64,000 bases of DNA from Epiperipatus broadwayi (taxonomy: Eukaryota; Onychophora; Udeonychophora; Euonychophora; Peripatidae), in assembly GCA_028023455.1 (NCBI GenBank), contig JAQFVV010000001.1, positions 18,783,611 through 18,847,610 on the forward strand. The letters run 5' to 3'. The position numbers and the translations under genes were made by a program. Numbering within the stretch: the stretch's first letter is position 1; each line of letters opens with the position of its first letter. Under the pieces are notes generated by a model. That model was not told the DNA's origin. It searched no databases and worked only from the letters and a program-made list of their open reading frames with translations. Positions 14,846-25,629 of this stretch are shown one piece after another.

Positions 14846-14847
<2 letters not shown>
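14650..14847 (-). repeat. Inverted, truncated copy of the 19.7-19.95 kb segment
   Basis: The minus strand here matches the plus strand at about 19745-19945. Shared landmarks include GATACTTTATCCACTTCAAA, AACCATTGTGAAATCAAA and AATATTTTAATTTAAAAG. The match stops at AAAAG, exactly where the long direct repeat (19934 onward) begins, and on the other side at the (TA)n tract. It is therefore a fragment of the internal end of the same retroelement family. Confidence 0.7.

Positions 14848-14919
<72 letters not shown>
14848..14919. repeat. (TA)n microsatellite, 36 units
   Basis: It abuts the truncated retroelement fragment on its left. On its right is TTACATATTTGTAAGTGCAA, a sequence also seen right of the 7.2-kb tract and hairpin. 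The open frame across it is an artefact of the repeat. Confidence 0.95.
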
Positions 14920-14921
<2 letters not shown>

Positions 14922-14984
14922 CATATTTGTAAGTGCAAGCTATATATAAGTCATGTGACATCTGACTTGTTATTATTACTATTA

Positions 14985-15340
14985 TTATTTTGCTGTTGTG
15001 GCTTTGGTTAAATTAAATGGCTAAGCCTACTAATATATGGAGTATCTGAATTAAGTTCAGGCCCATATGATTTTTTCAGTTGGAGAGCTGACTTTAAAGA
15101 CATGTAGATATCTAAAAGTTTCAGATCTTCTTTTAACAATTAACTTTTAGATAAATGCTTTGCTTGAGTTGGTTTTTTAAATCTAGTGTCCCAACTCCTC
15201 ACTGAAGAGACCCATAGGTCGAAACCAGTCTGGGGATGGGGACAATCCAAGATAAATATGATTTGAATGTCTTATCTTGTAGTAGCATTTATCATGAATA
15301 AAAATAAAAGCTTGTTTAGAGCTATTAGCATGCTCTTAAT
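14985..15340 (+). repeat. Dispersed core repeat, copy A
   Basis: Contains the landmarks TTAAGTTCAGGCCCATATGA, CAACTCCTCACTGAAGAGAC and GGTCGAAACCAGTCTGGGG. The same order, diverged, occurs at 43935-44160, and inverted at 34393-35626 (three copies) and 53860-54185. The right end, TTTAGAGCTATTAGCATGCTCTT, runs into a (TA)n tract. It has no coding capacity. The family type is not recognised. Confidence 0.7.
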
Positions 15341-15360
15341 TATATATATATATATATATA

Positions 15361-16300
15361 TTAAGTCCAAACAGTTGACAGTAATAATGTGAAAGGCTAA
15401 AAACATTCTGCAAATGTGCTTTAAAAATGCTTATATGACAGCCAATAAGATGTAATCAATGACTGTACATGGAACTCTTAATTCTAAAACACAAGCCAGA
15501 ACTATACAAAAAAAAATGTGACCCACCTTCTTCTATGCTTAAATTTATATATAAATAAGCCAGACTCAAGTATCTTGAACTAAGATCATGAAGCTTAAAA
15601 CACCTTCACATTTAATTCATTTAATATTATATATAAATAAACAATGCAAAATCTTTCGATTTACTATGAAGCAATTTTCAAATCTAATGAAATGATATTA
15701 TCAAATGTAAATTTTATAAATTTGTTAAGTGCAAACATTTGACAGTAATAACGTGAAAGGCTAAAAACCTTTGCCAGATGTGCTTTAAAATATGTGACAG
15801 CCAATCATCTTTTTCTTATAGTTCTGGTTTGTGTTTTAGAATTAAGAGTTCCATGTTGCATCATTGTTTACATCTGATTGGCTATCACATAAGCATTTTT
15901 AAAGTGCATCTGCTGAAGGTTTTTAGCCTTTCATGTTATTACTGTCAACTGTTTGCACTTAATAAAATTAATATATTTACATTTGGTATTATCATTTCAT
16001 TAGCTTTGAAAATTGCTTCATAGTAAATCGAAAGATTTTGTGTTGTTTATTTATATATAATATTTAGTGAATTAAATGTGAAGGTGTTTAAAGCTTCATG
16101 CTCTTAGTTCAAGATACTTGAGTCTGGCTTATTTATATATAAATTTAAGCATAAAAGAAGGTGGGTCCCATTTTTTTCTTATAGTTCTGGCTTGTGTTTT
16201 AGAATTAAGAGTCCCACATGCAGTCATCATTGACATCTGATTGGCTGTCACATAAGCATTTTTAAAGCGCATCTGCTGAAGGTTTTTAGCCTTTCACATT
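15361..16300. mobile_element. Nested foldback element, about 940 bp
   Basis: The whole stretch folds on itself. The left arm (15361-15720) and the right arm (15963-16300) are inverted copies; for example AAGCCAGACTCAAGTATCTTG on the left pairs with CAAGATACTTGAGTCTGGCT on the right. The middle (15729-15958) is itself a foldback of the same terminal family, with ends GTGCAAACATTTGACAG and CTGTCAACTGTTTGCAC, bounded by TTAA on both sides (15725-15728 and 15959-15962). A TTAA also starts the outer left end, while the outer right end is cut off by a (TA)n tract. TTAA flanks suggest a piggyBac-type MITE, but the termini lack the usual CCC, so that is inference. No protein is encoded; the 81-codon frame inside is incidental. 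Confidence 0.8.
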
Positions 16301-16333
16301 ATATATATATATATATATATATATGCTACTATT

Positions 16334-18325
16334 TAAAAGAGTTTTGATTGAGATTTTTTGTTGTTGTTGTTTTGTTTGTTTTAATCTATTTTGAAAGCAG
16401 AAACTCATTATCTAATTTATTAAAATTGAATAAAGAAAAAAAGAATTCTTGTTAAAACTTTTTAATTAAGATATAATGAGAGATGAAGAAATAGTCCTGA
16501 TTAAAACTTTTAAGATCTGGTGGGAGATAAAGGCTAGGCTAGGCCTAGTTAGATTTTAAGATCTGGTGGGAAATAACAATTGCATATAAAAGCTCTGTCT
16601 TTTTGATTGAAATATATATAACTTTTATATTCTCTAATTGTGGACTGCTGATATGATATAAATTTTATATTTGTTTATCTTGGATGGCTTATATATTTTT
16701 TTATATTTGCTAATTGTGGATTGTTGATGTCCAATATAATTTTGTATATAATTTTATATATTTTGTATTTTCCACTCTTTGTCTGCAAATATAAATTATA
16801 TTTTTGCTAATTGAAGACTGCTAATGTGACATTTATTTTATATTTGCTAATTTCAGATTGTTGTTCTATAGATTTTTATATTTTCTGATTGTTGTTTTCT
16901 TTTTCTAATTGTGAAGTCAAAATGGCTAATAAAATATTACTAAGTGCTGAGTGTTAATGGTTAAAGAAACCATTAAAGGAGAAGAAGAAAAAAAAATATG
17001 CTTAATACAGAAAATAGAGATCCTTCTTTCAAAATGCAGAAACTACCCACCTTAAAAAACCATATTAAAAGTATGCAGTGCTAAGTCATTTAAAACAAAC
17101 CCTGGTGCTCAAAATTGTGCCATCATGGACATGTCCTAATTGCCTAGTTTGAGACTGATCCTGAAGATTGCATCCTGACACCATGACCCAATTAAAGATC
17201 AAAAATCACAGTAGTGTACTTTTGATGGGACTAAAACATTGTTCACACTGCTGGACTCAATCAGATAGTAAAACTGAATCCTGGAAGATAACAGAACATT
17301 TTTCATTTTAACCAGGGTTGAAATCTCTAAACTTTATATTCAAGAAAAGAATACAAACATATGAGGAATTTTGATATTTTTAGTAATTTATAAATATTTC
17401 ATTTATTGCATGTATTTTTTCAAATCTGTAAATTGTAGATAATTAAATTAATATTTAATTTTTATTGCTTTGTCAGAGAGTATATTGTGAGTTAATATTA
17501 TATGCTCATTTTTTATTATTATTAAAAGCTTTGACAGATAATAGTAGTTTTCCTTTTATCTCACCTGTTCCATATTTTACTTGAATTTACTTTTGTTCAA
17601 TGTGTGCTTGAATTTCCAGCAGACAGTAGATCTTTTGACTAAGATTTATTGATTATATAATTCTGTTTTTTTTGCACACCATAGATATTTTGAGATTTCA
17701 TTTTTATAAATTATATTAATGATTAAGAAATTATAATTGTCTTTCTGCTTATATAGAAGTACCCTTAAGGGATGTATTTTAGCACAACCTCTTATGAGTG
17801 TTTACAAAGCATATGATATCCTTGTTTTTTTTCTCATTGATTTTATAGGATTAATGAAAGCTCACTCCACACTGTTCTTTGATTTTTGTACAAGATTGTC
17901 TTTACTAAATCTCTAAATAAATGAAAATAGAAATTGAAGAGTAGATAAGTTGATAGTAGAAAGATCCTTATAATCCCTTATAAGTTAGATGAGAGAGCAA
18001 AATTATCTTCCAAAGTGTTTAATCCCAATGCTCTATTGCACTCTCAAACAAATAAGGAACAGAATTTAGGTCAAACTTTTATATTTTGTTTGATTAATAT
18101 TTTTTGAATTTAATAAAACTTAAAAATTATTAATAATTACATTTGTTTTTGGCTGTCATTTGTTTTTGTGTCCTGTCCCTGAAGTGTCTGAACAATGTTC
18201 AATATTTCTTTCTCTCTCTAGCTAGAAGCATTTATATTCATCATCATTAACTTCTTGATCACTGTAAATCAAATTTTCAAAGTTGATAGTAGCCTAGTGG
18301 CACTCTTGTGATAAAAAGAAATGGA
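16334..18325 (+). repeat. Long direct repeat, copy 1 (LTR-like, about 2 kb)
   Basis: Matches 19934-20605 joined to 25767-27035 in the same orientation. It starts at TTTAAAAGAGTTTTGATTGAG and ends at GTGATAAAAAGAAATGG. Shared landmarks include AAGATCTGGTGGGAGATAA, TTGTGCCATCATGGAC and TTTGAGACTGATCCTGAAGA. The arrangement of two ~2-kb direct repeats around about 1.6 kb resembles the two LTRs of a retrotransposon. Clear TG/CA ends, a primer-binding site and target duplications were not seen, so the LTR call is inferred. The copies differ by many substitutions and small indels, so the element is old. Confidence 0.65.
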
Positions 18326-18719
18326 GTGTCTGGTACTATGGATAGAAAGATTTTAGTGCTGCCAATGTGGGACTTTGAAATTGTAAAACCCACATGAGAT
18401 TTTGTTCAGATGGTTGAGGAATATTGCAGAGATACAGAGGCAAAATTAAATGATAACATCAGTTTATGCTAGTAGGGGTGTGTGTTGATGGAATGGTTTG
18501 TAGTAGAGGTTCATCTTTTAATATGAAAAAATAAATAAATAATTGAATAGTGTTTTTTTTTTTTTTTGATTTCTAAAAAAGTTTTTTTTTTTTTCTAGGA
18601 ACATAAGGAAGAGAGATAAATAAATATTAAGTAGTTATATTTTTTTAAAGTAAAAAAAAATCAAAGCTGAAAATAAAATTTGAAAAATATAGAAATATTG
18701 GGTTTTGACCTTGTTTTTG

Positions 18720-19680
18720 AAAATGGAATTTAATGAAATACTCAAGAAAGAAAGCCCTATTTCTTTCAAAAATCCCCAAGTAGTATAAAAGGAAAAGGAA
18801 GCAATGGAGATGCAGATGATGATGAAAATGATGAAAGAAATGAAAGAAATTTAGCAGGCAATGTGGGAATTCTTGAAAGCTGAAATGAAAGGAATGAGAC
18901 AAGAAATAATGAAAAGAGTGGAGAAAAATCAGGAGACTGTAGAAACCATAGAGAAAGATTTGACCAAAGAAATTCAAGAAGAAGAAAAAGAAGTTAAGAT
19001 GGTAAAAAATTTGAGATAAGTTAAAGATGAATTAAAACAAGATGGTATTAGGACAGATAAGGTGGAAATAGAGAAAGAAGAAAGTAGGGATAAGTTAAAG
19101 ACAGAAAATAATTTAAAGAATTCTCCACAAAAAAGCAAGGATATGTTGATTAAAGTAACTGTTCATTTTGAACATTAATTTGAAACAAAGAAAAGGGTCA
19201 GGAAAAAGATTATGGAATATAAGTTTGAAGCAGAAATGGAAGCTACTTACAGAGCAAGCTTGTTTAAAGCATTCAAAAATATTGTAGAAGATAGATTTGT
19301 TTCATTTACTATTGTTGATGCTATCAATAATAAAGTGAGACACTTTGAAGAAATGTGGAGTTTTGCTACACAAAAGGGTATTCAGGTATACTTGTAGAAA
19401 TGATAGGTAATGCTGCTTCTTGTTCTAAGAGAAATACTCATAATCATTCAATGATTGAAATATCTTAAGCTATTAAGTTCTTGGAAATGAAAGATTCTGT
19501 AGAAGATAACAAGAAGATTAAAATACAGGATACTCCACCACAAATGAGACAGATTCTCAAAAAAGAGAAATTCAGTATTTGTAAGAGGAACAAATCAAAA
19601 AAATATTCTCAATCTCACTAGACAGAAGATAGAGCTAACATTCAACAGGGTTTTTGTGTGGAGGATTTCAATATAAAAAA
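18720..19680 (+). pseudogene. Gag-like coiled-coil relic between the long direct repeats
   Basis: Between the two ~2-kb repeats the plus strand reads a lysine- and glutamate-rich coiled-coil protein with a methionine-rich start (MEMQMMMKMMKEMKE near 18808). It has in-frame stops at about 18853, 19015 and 19176. The last clean part, 19212-19397, reads MEYKFEAEMEATYRASLFKA onward for 61 codons, and further peptide-like sequence continues past its stop to about 19680. A coiled coil at this position fits a gag-like first protein of a non-autonomous LTR element. No protease, reverse transcriptase, RNase H or integrase motif is present, and there is little room for a pol gene. It resembles the start of the ORF at 23486-24157 in having an MMMM-containing helix, but that is a weak link. 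The function is unknown. Confidence 0.45.
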
Positions 19681-19933
19681 AAAGATTTTTAAAAATTATA
19701 TAAAGAAATTTTTTTACAACTTTTTAATGGCATGATGGGGAAGTAGAACCAGATACTTTATCCACTTCAAAAGCAACCATTGTGAAATCAAAACTAAAAT
19801 ATATATTTATAGAAATTTTTTTAAAAAAAGAAAAAATTGTATTTAAATTTATTTATTTATTTTTTTTTAAGAATATGTGCCACAACACACATACTTGATT
19901 ATGAATGGCAATTGTAAAAAATATTTTAATTTA

Positions 19934-20605
19934 AAAGAGTTTTGATTGAGATAAGTTTTTTTTTTTGTTTTGTTTGTTTTAATCTATTTTAAAAGCAGAA
20001 ACTCATTTTCTAATTTATTAAAATTGAATAAAAAAGAGCCCTGGTTAATACTTTTAAGATCTGGTGGAAGGTAAATGCTAGGCCTAGTTAGATTTTAAGA
20101 TCTGGTGGGAGATAACAATTGCATATAAAAGCTCTGTGTTTTTGATTGAGACACATATATAACTTTTATATTCACTAATAGTGGACTACTGATGTGATAA
20201 AAGATTTTATATTTGTTAATCTTAGATGGCTTCTATATATATTTACTAATTGTGGACTGTTGATGTCTGATACCATCTTATATATAATTTTATATATTTT
20301 ATATTTGATACTTTTTGACTTCACATATAAATTATATTTTTGCTAATTGAGAACTACTGATGTGACATATATTTTATATTTGCTAATTATGGACTGCTGT
20401 CCTATAAATTTTTATATTCTCTGATTGTTGTTTTCTTTTCCTAATTGTGGTCAAGACAGCTAATAGAAAATTGCTAAGTGCTGACTGTTAGTGGCTAAAG
20501 AAACCATTGAAGGAGAAGAAGAAAAAAAGGAATAAATATGCTCTATACAGAACATAGAGACCCTTTGTTCAAAATGCAGAAAGTACCTACCTTAAAGGAC
20601 TATAT
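19934..20605 (+). repeat. Long direct repeat, copy 2, left part
   Basis: Matches the first part of copy 1 (16334 to about 17070). The match is cut at 20605 by the element at 20606-25766 and resumes at 25767. About seven bases present in copy 1 at the junction (around TAAAAGTA) are missing here, so the insertion came with a small deletion or later loss. Confidence 0.75.
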
Positions 20606-20717
20606 TGTACCGGTCGAAATCCACCACCACCGCAAGTCACATCGGATTCAAACTCAGCTGAACCAAAACTGAATTCAAACCCAACTTAACAGCTCAGATA
20701 GCAGAAATCGACGGCAC
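20606..20717 (+). repeat. Left terminal repeat of the 5.2-kb element
   Basis: 112 bp from TGTACCGGTCGAAATCC to AAATCGACGGCACA. It pairs as a direct repeat with 25630-25766. The first and last 11-12 bases are inverted copies of each other (TGTACCGGTCGA and TCGACGGCACA), as is typical of LTR ends. Confidence 0.65.
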
Positions 20718-21292
20718 AGTGCTATGCGCCAAGAACTAGCTCAATGGTTGGTGAGGACTAGAGACCCTTGCACTGACACGAATATCTAATAATTAATTAC
20801 TTTGAATACTTTTTAAATCAAATCATATGTATGTTCGGGTTGCCAACACAGACAGCGAGTATTAACATTTAAATAATTATAAAAAGAATGATGAACTAAG
20901 AAACCAAGTATGTTGGAAAGTATTTAATAAGAATAATTTGTTTTGTTTCATAGAATATAAAATACATTAACTACCTCTAGTCTTTAAGATATCTTACAAT
21001 TATAATAAGAGTGGCGGTCCTTATCATATGCCAACAAGTATTACACAACATGGAATTCTATGTCTATGCCCCCAACGAGAAATATAAAGGCAGATAAAGG
21101 TATTCATTAATAAGGAAATGATTGCTCTAATTTTATTATGACAGAATGTGATATTTATTTTCACATTCGAAAATCTACTCATGAAGAGCAAGATACGTAA
21201 TTTAGGGCATAACTTTAATCTTGATTTGAAAACTGATTTAAACTAAATATATTTGAAAATTTGTTCGACTTTAATTTAAATCCCTTCATCAT

Positions 21293-21600
21293 GGATTACG
21301 AGCATGGAGCGGGTTTTACCGGAACAAAAATGCAATGGTGCTTGACGAATTACGAGGCAGAGAGTCAAATTGAAAGATGATCGCTAGTCGATGATCGAAG
21401 TCCTATGGCGGCTTGCATCTGGCAAGTCTTACGCCCTTTGACTAATGAATACGAAAGGAAGTACTTTCTTCCTTGAGAAATTTAAATAAGAGAATATGAT
21501 CACCGACCAGCCTAACGGAGCGGAAGATGGCCCTACGTCAGCAACGTTTGATGATGATGACTTGATAGTCATCGTTGAAAAATAAAACCCATGTAGAATG
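21293..21600 (+). pseudogene. Broken protein-like block inside the 5.2-kb element, part 1
   Basis: A G+C-rich island in AT-rich DNA. An ATG near 21293 opens 29 codons (MDYEHGAGFTGTKMQ at the start). After one TGA the same frame continues with SLVDDRSPMAACIWQVL to FLP near 21476. A different frame then reads from an ATG near 21497 to an acidic end, DDDDLIVIVEK, stopping near 21585. The composition and amino-acid make-up look like real former coding sequence, interrupted by stops and a frame change. Spliced exons are an alternative. I do not recognise the protein. Confidence 0.4.
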
Positions 21601-22139
21601 CTCTACGTGATGACTTGACCAATTAATTAAAGTCAAACGAACTTTTATCGAACTATTTTAAAACATTTATAAACTATATTAATTATGCCCTAATATCGTG
21701 CCCTTCCTGAATATTAATATAAAATAACAAAAGTGGAATTAAAATACATTTAACCCTTTATCGACCCTTTTTGCAATAAAGACATTTAAGATTATATTTG
21801 CATAAATAAATATTAGTGGAACAAGAAAATCATTTAACATTATGTGAATATATATAAATACTTATAACTTAGATAGGAGCTGGGGACATAGGTGAAAAAT
21901 TGAGCTAATAATTTATTATTAGCTAAATGTAAAAATAGTAAACATGTAATATTTTCCTTTGACTCGATGATTAATAGAACTTATAAATTTAGCTCTAATG
22001 GGCGAGAATTACTATTTGAAATTAATGTTATATTATTTGCGTGAGGCAAATGGAATCAAGGAGCTCATCGAGTCGAAAGATTATTGGCATATAATTTTTA
22101 AATACGACATTAATAAAGCACACTAATATATATATATTA

Positions 22140-22700
22140 AACGAACCGCCAGGTAAGAAAAGAAAAAGTTTAAAGACTAGAGATTTAAAGAATTACGCTA
22201 TAGATTTACAGTAGCATTTTATAAATAAAAGGTGTTACAAAGATTTTACATTAAAGAATAAAAGAGCTCTTAATAAGGAGGAGTGTAAAATAAAGTTCGA
22301 ACTGGCCAGAAAGTTTAACGTCCATTATAGAAACATATATTACCCCTTCCGTGCTGGTCCTTAAGTTACACCTCCAGGTTGTTAAAAACGTAGGCACCAT
22401 TGATTGATTATTGGAACAGCATTTTAGTAGCCTCCATAATTTTAGCAGAATGATCGATCCGGAAAAGGTTCAACAGCTCCAGTGAAGATTTCTCGGGACT
22501 TTAGGAACCGTAGCCAGATTCCTGATGTTCTAGCCCTCTATCATGATGTATTTAATTTTTTATACGCACAGAGTTCACTGCACTACTCTACAACAAAGCT
22601 AGCCCCTTCTCCTGACTTTTCAGGGCTATATATATTGTCCAGATGCCTTAAGGCTAGCGCTCATTTTATTATCAATTAGTTGTTTTCAAATACATTCCCT
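22140..22700 (+). pseudogene. Broken protein-like block inside the 5.2-kb element, part 2
   Basis: From about 22135 the plus strand reads a basic, lysine-rich stretch (NEPPGKKRKSLKTRDLKNY) with a single TAG, then ALNKEECKIKFELARKFNV to PFRAG near 22360. After a frame change it reads HLQVVKNVGTID, HFSSLHNFSRMIDPEKVQQL and RFLGTLGTVARF, with stops between. A third frame (22482-22679, 65 codons) overlaps the end. The long stop-poor runs and balanced composition, unlike the flanks, argue that this was one coding region, now frameshifted. No family was recognised and no catalytic motif is visible. It probably belongs with the block at 21293-21600. Confidence 0.45.
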
Positions 22701-23485
22701 CGATAAGGCTTTCAAACTAATTTTTGAATTCCTTTCCTAATTAGAAAATGAATTCTTAAAATCTGAAATGATTTTAATTAGAAATTGAATTCTTATCTTT
22801 TTCCAATTAATAAAACTTTACTGTTGTTTTTGAGAATTTGAGAGCTTATCGAAAGAATGTAGTTTTTAATCAACAACACTTTAACAAATTATTTAAAATT
22901 AAAAAAAAACAAGTATTCCCGACGCAATGAAACTTTCGAACAATTATATATTTTTAATATTTACAAGTATATACGCACAATCCACGCAATTTAATATATA
23001 TAAATTCATGAATATTTTCTCATGAATTTATTTAGAGAATTGATCAATTTTAAGCTAAACTAATTAATTTTAATACGCATTTGAAATAAATTATTTATTA
23101 TGGAAATTAGCGTGGATTGAACGTATAAAGCCCCATTGCATCGGAAATTTAAGGTTAGTATTAGGGTAAATAACATGAAGCTAGGATCGAACTCAGATCC
23201 GACTGCTTCATTTCTTTTCACTTCAAAAAAAAACAATGAAAAAAAAATGACTTTACTTATGCAGGATACAGTTGCATAAGTGTATAGACTCTGGGAGAAC
23301 AGCCTGAGTGTGAATAATATAACCTGCCCAAACTACAAAAATTATACATGTCTCACTACGATCAATTTTTTTGAATATTCCGCTTATAATAAGTTAAAAA
23401 AAATCGGTCCGTTTATCAAGTCTCGTTTTTCCCTATGGTCATGTCAGTTGGTCTTCTGTACATATATCTGTCTCTACAGTTTGTC

Positions 23486-24157
23486 TTATTGTTTCCCTGG
23501 ATCAGGTGGCACATATGGTTTTAACTTTTGATAATGGTCGTAGTCTTGGTCCTTTCTCGTCAGTGTCAAGTTTCTGTAATCTATTGCTGTCATTAATTCT
23601 GTGGCCTTTTCTGCGACCGAATGCACAAAAAACAATTCTTTAACATTATCTCTATGAACGATGGGTTTCTCTCCTGGGTCTTCTTTGAAAGTTTGAATCT
23701 GTATCAAGGATCCAGGCATTGGCGTCTGTAACTTCTTTATACTAAGTTGAGGACTCATCATCTGTCCCATTTCCACTTTTAATTTCATTGGACTAGTGGT
23801 CTGAACATCTTTTTCTTTCTCTATATCTATATCAGCTTCTTCCCCTGTTGCGTAATTGGACTCATCCTCACCACTGTCGTCTTCCTTGCTATCTACAACT
23901 TCCTTTGGTGTGGCCTGATCATCTTCATCATCTATTTTTGGGACTTCAGAGGGATTTATTTCTTGCTGAAGCTTTACATTCTCTAGGTTTGAGTTGGCTT
24001 GGATGCCTCGTGCTTCCTCAAGCCTTACAAGCCTTTCCATCATCATCATCAGTACCTTTCGGTCTTCTCTCATTTCTCTGAGGATCGTTTGGAAAGTGTC
24101 TTTTCCCATTTTTGAAAATAAGAAAATAATGTAATAAACAATCAATATAATGAACAA
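23486..24157 (-). CDS. Intact ORF of unknown function (acidic, coiled-coil N-terminus)
   Basis: Longest ORF in the window: 223 codons from the first ATG, 208 from the ATG at 24109. The second start (MGKDTFQTILREMREDRKV) is preferred, because the 16 residues before it are a hydrophobic run encoded by AT-rich sequence like the flanks, while composition becomes coding-like at MGKD. Residues 5-40 of the short form are a probable coiled coil with an MMMM run. The middle, about 55-110, is strongly acidic (KIDDEDDQATPKEVVDSKED and similar). The C-terminal third is mixed and ends KPYVPPDPGKQ. There is no zinc knuckle, signal peptide or catalytic motif. Just upstream on the minus strand (24215-24300) short coding-like peptides occur in two frames, so the gene may once have been longer or may have an upstream exon. 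Its place inside the 5.2-kb element suggests a gag-like element protein. A captured host exon is the alternative. Confidence 0.5.
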   Translation of the reverse strand: MFIILIVYYIIFLFSKMGKDTFQTILREMREDRKVLMMMMERLVRLEEARGIQANSNLENVKLQQEINPSEVPKIDDEDDQATPKEVVDSKEDDSGEDESNYATGEEADIDIEKEKDVQTTSPMKLKVEMGQMMSPQLSIKKLQTPMPGSLIQIQTFKEDPGEKPIVHRDNVKELFFVHSVAEKATELMTAIDYRNLTLTRKDQDYDHYQKLKPYVPPDPGKQ

Positions 24158-24914
24158 CGTGGATTAACTTATAGTACTCTCTGTATGCTTAAAAATATTT
24201 TTTTTCTTCAGTAATTTTAACTAGGTCTCTGACTACAGGTCCATTGTCCCAATCTTCACCAGCTGCTGCACACTATTTCCCCAATCTATGTAATCTGTCT
24301 TTTTTTTTTTTGTTTACCTACGTTTTCTTAGTTAGCTCTTTATATTAACTCTTTGAGTGAGACATGTATTCAAAAATATTAAAGATAAGAAAAAAAAACA
24401 TTATTCACTTTCCCTTTGTTCAGCTGTTCTGTTCTCCCATGTCTGAAAAAAAAACTATACAGTGATATACAAATATTATGTATTAGCAGATACAACAAAT
24501 CATTCTGTATTGACACACTTGGTTTTTTATTATGGCGATTGACCCACTACTGTGCTGACAATCAAATTTGCTGACAAATTTATTTATATGGGCGCCAGTG
24601 AGCAAAATGAAATCAATAGGGCATGTGATATAACCCATTGACCCCCAAACCACATATGATTGACTTAACTTTTGATAAAACAATTGAATTGATGATGAAT
24701 ATTTATTAATGAATAAAGATAACGCGTTCCTGACCTGAGTTTAAATATAGGAGTTTAAATATTACTAAGCATGAGGCTTTCACACACAAAGAAATGTCAA
24801 AATTAATATTACAAGCAACTTTTATTGGTGATATTATTCTAAATCTTGCTAGCATGAAAGCGTGCAAACCATTTAAGCATTTTGCCAACTGCATCTGGCT
24901 GCTTGGTGTACACA

Positions 24915-25050
24915 AAGGGTCTTCACCTGCTTTGAGGTTACTCTAGAAACTATTGTCATTGAAGCGTAATGTCACACTGCATCGGACCACTTGACAGATA
25001 ATTCCCAGTTTGAAGGTCTTCGCCTACTTTGAGGCTACTAAGAAAGAATA
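24915..25050 (+). repeat. Short direct repeat pair in the 5.2-kb element
   Basis: GGGTCTTCACCTGCTTTGAGG (about 24919) recurs, diverged, as AAGGTCTTCGCCTACTTTGAGG (about 25015), each followed by TTACT or CTACT. They lie about 95 bp apart, between the minus-strand ORF and the right terminal repeat. Confidence 0.7.
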
Positions 25051-25629
25051 CGGAGTGAACATTAAATATATGTGCTAGCAAGCAATACTTTGAAATTTAA
25101 AACTTTTAACATGATATCGATATTAGATATTTTTATTTATAACGACTGAGATAAACTAATTAATTTTGACACAGAAAAACATTTCATTTATGGCAAAGAC
25201 AAAATATTTCATTTATTTTACCCCAATGCTTTGATCTATGGACTCTTACTACTTTGCTAACGATAATTTTCTTACTGTCACGAACGCGTATAAACAAACG
25301 TATAATATATAAATGGATATAATACACGTATAATTAATTACACTTATATTTAACTACGAATCTTTTGCTGAAGAACATTAAAAAAAAATCTTGAAAACAT
25401 TTTTTTATAAGAAAGAATTAGAAAATGATATTTTAATTTATTAAATCATTTCAGTTATGCATTATAAATCGCATAACTTTTTCAAATGTATAAAACATTC
25501 TACAAACATATCACTTTAAACATTTAATTTATTGAGATCTGAGTAACTAAAACAAAATTACTATCTCCAGGGCATGTGTGGGGTTTATTAAGTCGAGCCA
25601 CAACGATTGGGCAGCCAAAAACATAACCA

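Noticed and set aside
14701-14949. 82-codon plus-strand ORF
   Set aside because: Half is a (TA)n tract; the other half is the antisense of a retroelement fragment also found at 19.7 kb.
15018-15228. TGGCTAAG and GGTCGAAACC as tRNA box A and box B of a SINE
   Set aside because: They are about 200 bp apart, far more than in tRNA-derived promoters, and the flanks do not fold as a tRNA.
15778-16023. 81-codon plus-strand ORF
   Set aside because: It lies across the foldback arms and changes with arm copy; no protein features.
18645-18977. 110-codon minus-strand ORF rich in Phe, His and Leu
   Set aside because: It is the antisense shadow of the purine-rich coiled-coil relic on the plus strand.
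21958-22078. GACTCGATGA and TCATCGAGTC inverted pair, possible structured RNA
   Set aside because: Only 10 bp pair across a 94-bp loop with no further stem; likely chance.
22482-22679. 65-codon plus-strand ORF as an independent gene
   Set aside because: It overlaps the end of a frameshifted block and is better explained as one frame of that relic.
23180-23200. GAGTTCGATCCTAG on the minus strand as a tRNA box B
   Set aside because: No matching box A at the right distance and no tRNA fold; the sequence is a short local palindrome (GGATC...GATCC).
23848-24081. 77-codon plus-strand ORF
   Set aside because: Antisense shadow of the better minus-strand ORF at 23486-24157.
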